From the NCBI GenBank assembly GCA_937997955.1, contig CALLDR010000183.1, positions 1 to 5,598 of the forward strand: a stretch of 5,598 nt of DNA, written 5' to 3'. The notes under the pieces are model-generated. The model did no database searches and was not told the origin of the DNA. It saw only the letters and a program-made list of their open reading frames with translations. Positions 5,529-5,598 of the stretch are shown here, piece by piece. The translations under genes were made by a program, and so were the position numbers. This DNA is from an uncultured Emergencia sp. Lineage in GTDB: Bacteria > Bacillota > Clostridia > Peptostreptococcales > Anaerovoracaceae. Position 1 is the stretch's first letter. Every line of letters starts with the position of its first letter.

Positions 5529-5598
5529 GACAAAAGCTCTCTGATCGCTATGACATACAACATCGCCGCATCTGACACAGAGGCATGACAAAGCTTTC

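Noticed and set aside
5529..5598. Possible end of an upstream minus-strand gene
   Set aside because: One frame ends with TAG at 5548-5550, 19 bases before the terminator; another reads a plausible 35 codons through the terminator to TAA. Evidence does not separate them, so no gene is called.
1..5598. CRISPR arrays, tRNA or rRNA genes, insertion sequences, phage attachment sites
   Set aside because: No regularly spaced repeats, cloverleaf-like sequences, transposase genes or terminal inverted repeats are visible.

Overview
The window carries one tightly packed minus-strand operon of six genes that looks like it comes from an anaerobic, mid-GC Bacillota (Clostridia). Four things point there: strong AGGAGG-type ribosome sites, a lipoprotein substrate-binding protein of Gram-positive type, an 8-iron ferredoxin paired with a soluble flavoprotein, and AT-rich intergenic DNA around coding regions of roughly half G+C. 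The genus cannot be named from the sequence alone.

Layout in the direction of transcription (right to left). Positions 5347-5598 are a non-coding control region. It holds a strong minus-strand terminator (5501-5528), two tandem 19-bp repeats (5431-5468) and a leader hairpin (5362-5398) just before the first ribosome site. Next come a 75-residue 2[4Fe-4S] ferredoxin resembling the core of AprB (5119-5346), a 594-residue AprA/fumarate-reductase-type FAD protein (3333-5117), and a complete polar amino acid ABC importer: permease (2598-3329), ATPase (1837-2601) and lipoprotein binding protein (964-1818). A double-domain DUF427 protein (103-957) closes the operon. Gaps between genes run from a 4-bp overlap to 18 bp, and several ribosome sites lie inside the preceding gene, so co-transcription and translational coupling are very likely. 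A long perfect hairpin at 40-74 separates the operon from what looks like the last codons of a convergent plus-strand gene (2-58).

How the genes may work together (inference). The importer brings in an amino-acid-like compound. The ferredoxin passes low-potential electrons to, or takes them from, the flavoprotein, which reduces or oxidises that compound in the cytoplasm. The DUF427 protein has an unknown accessory role. The substrate is not evident. Neither a sulfur function (by analogy with APS reductase) nor reduction of an unsaturated carboxylate (by analogy with fumarate reductase) is proven. This import-plus-redox cassette is the most interesting content of the window, followed by the repeat and leader structures upstream of it.
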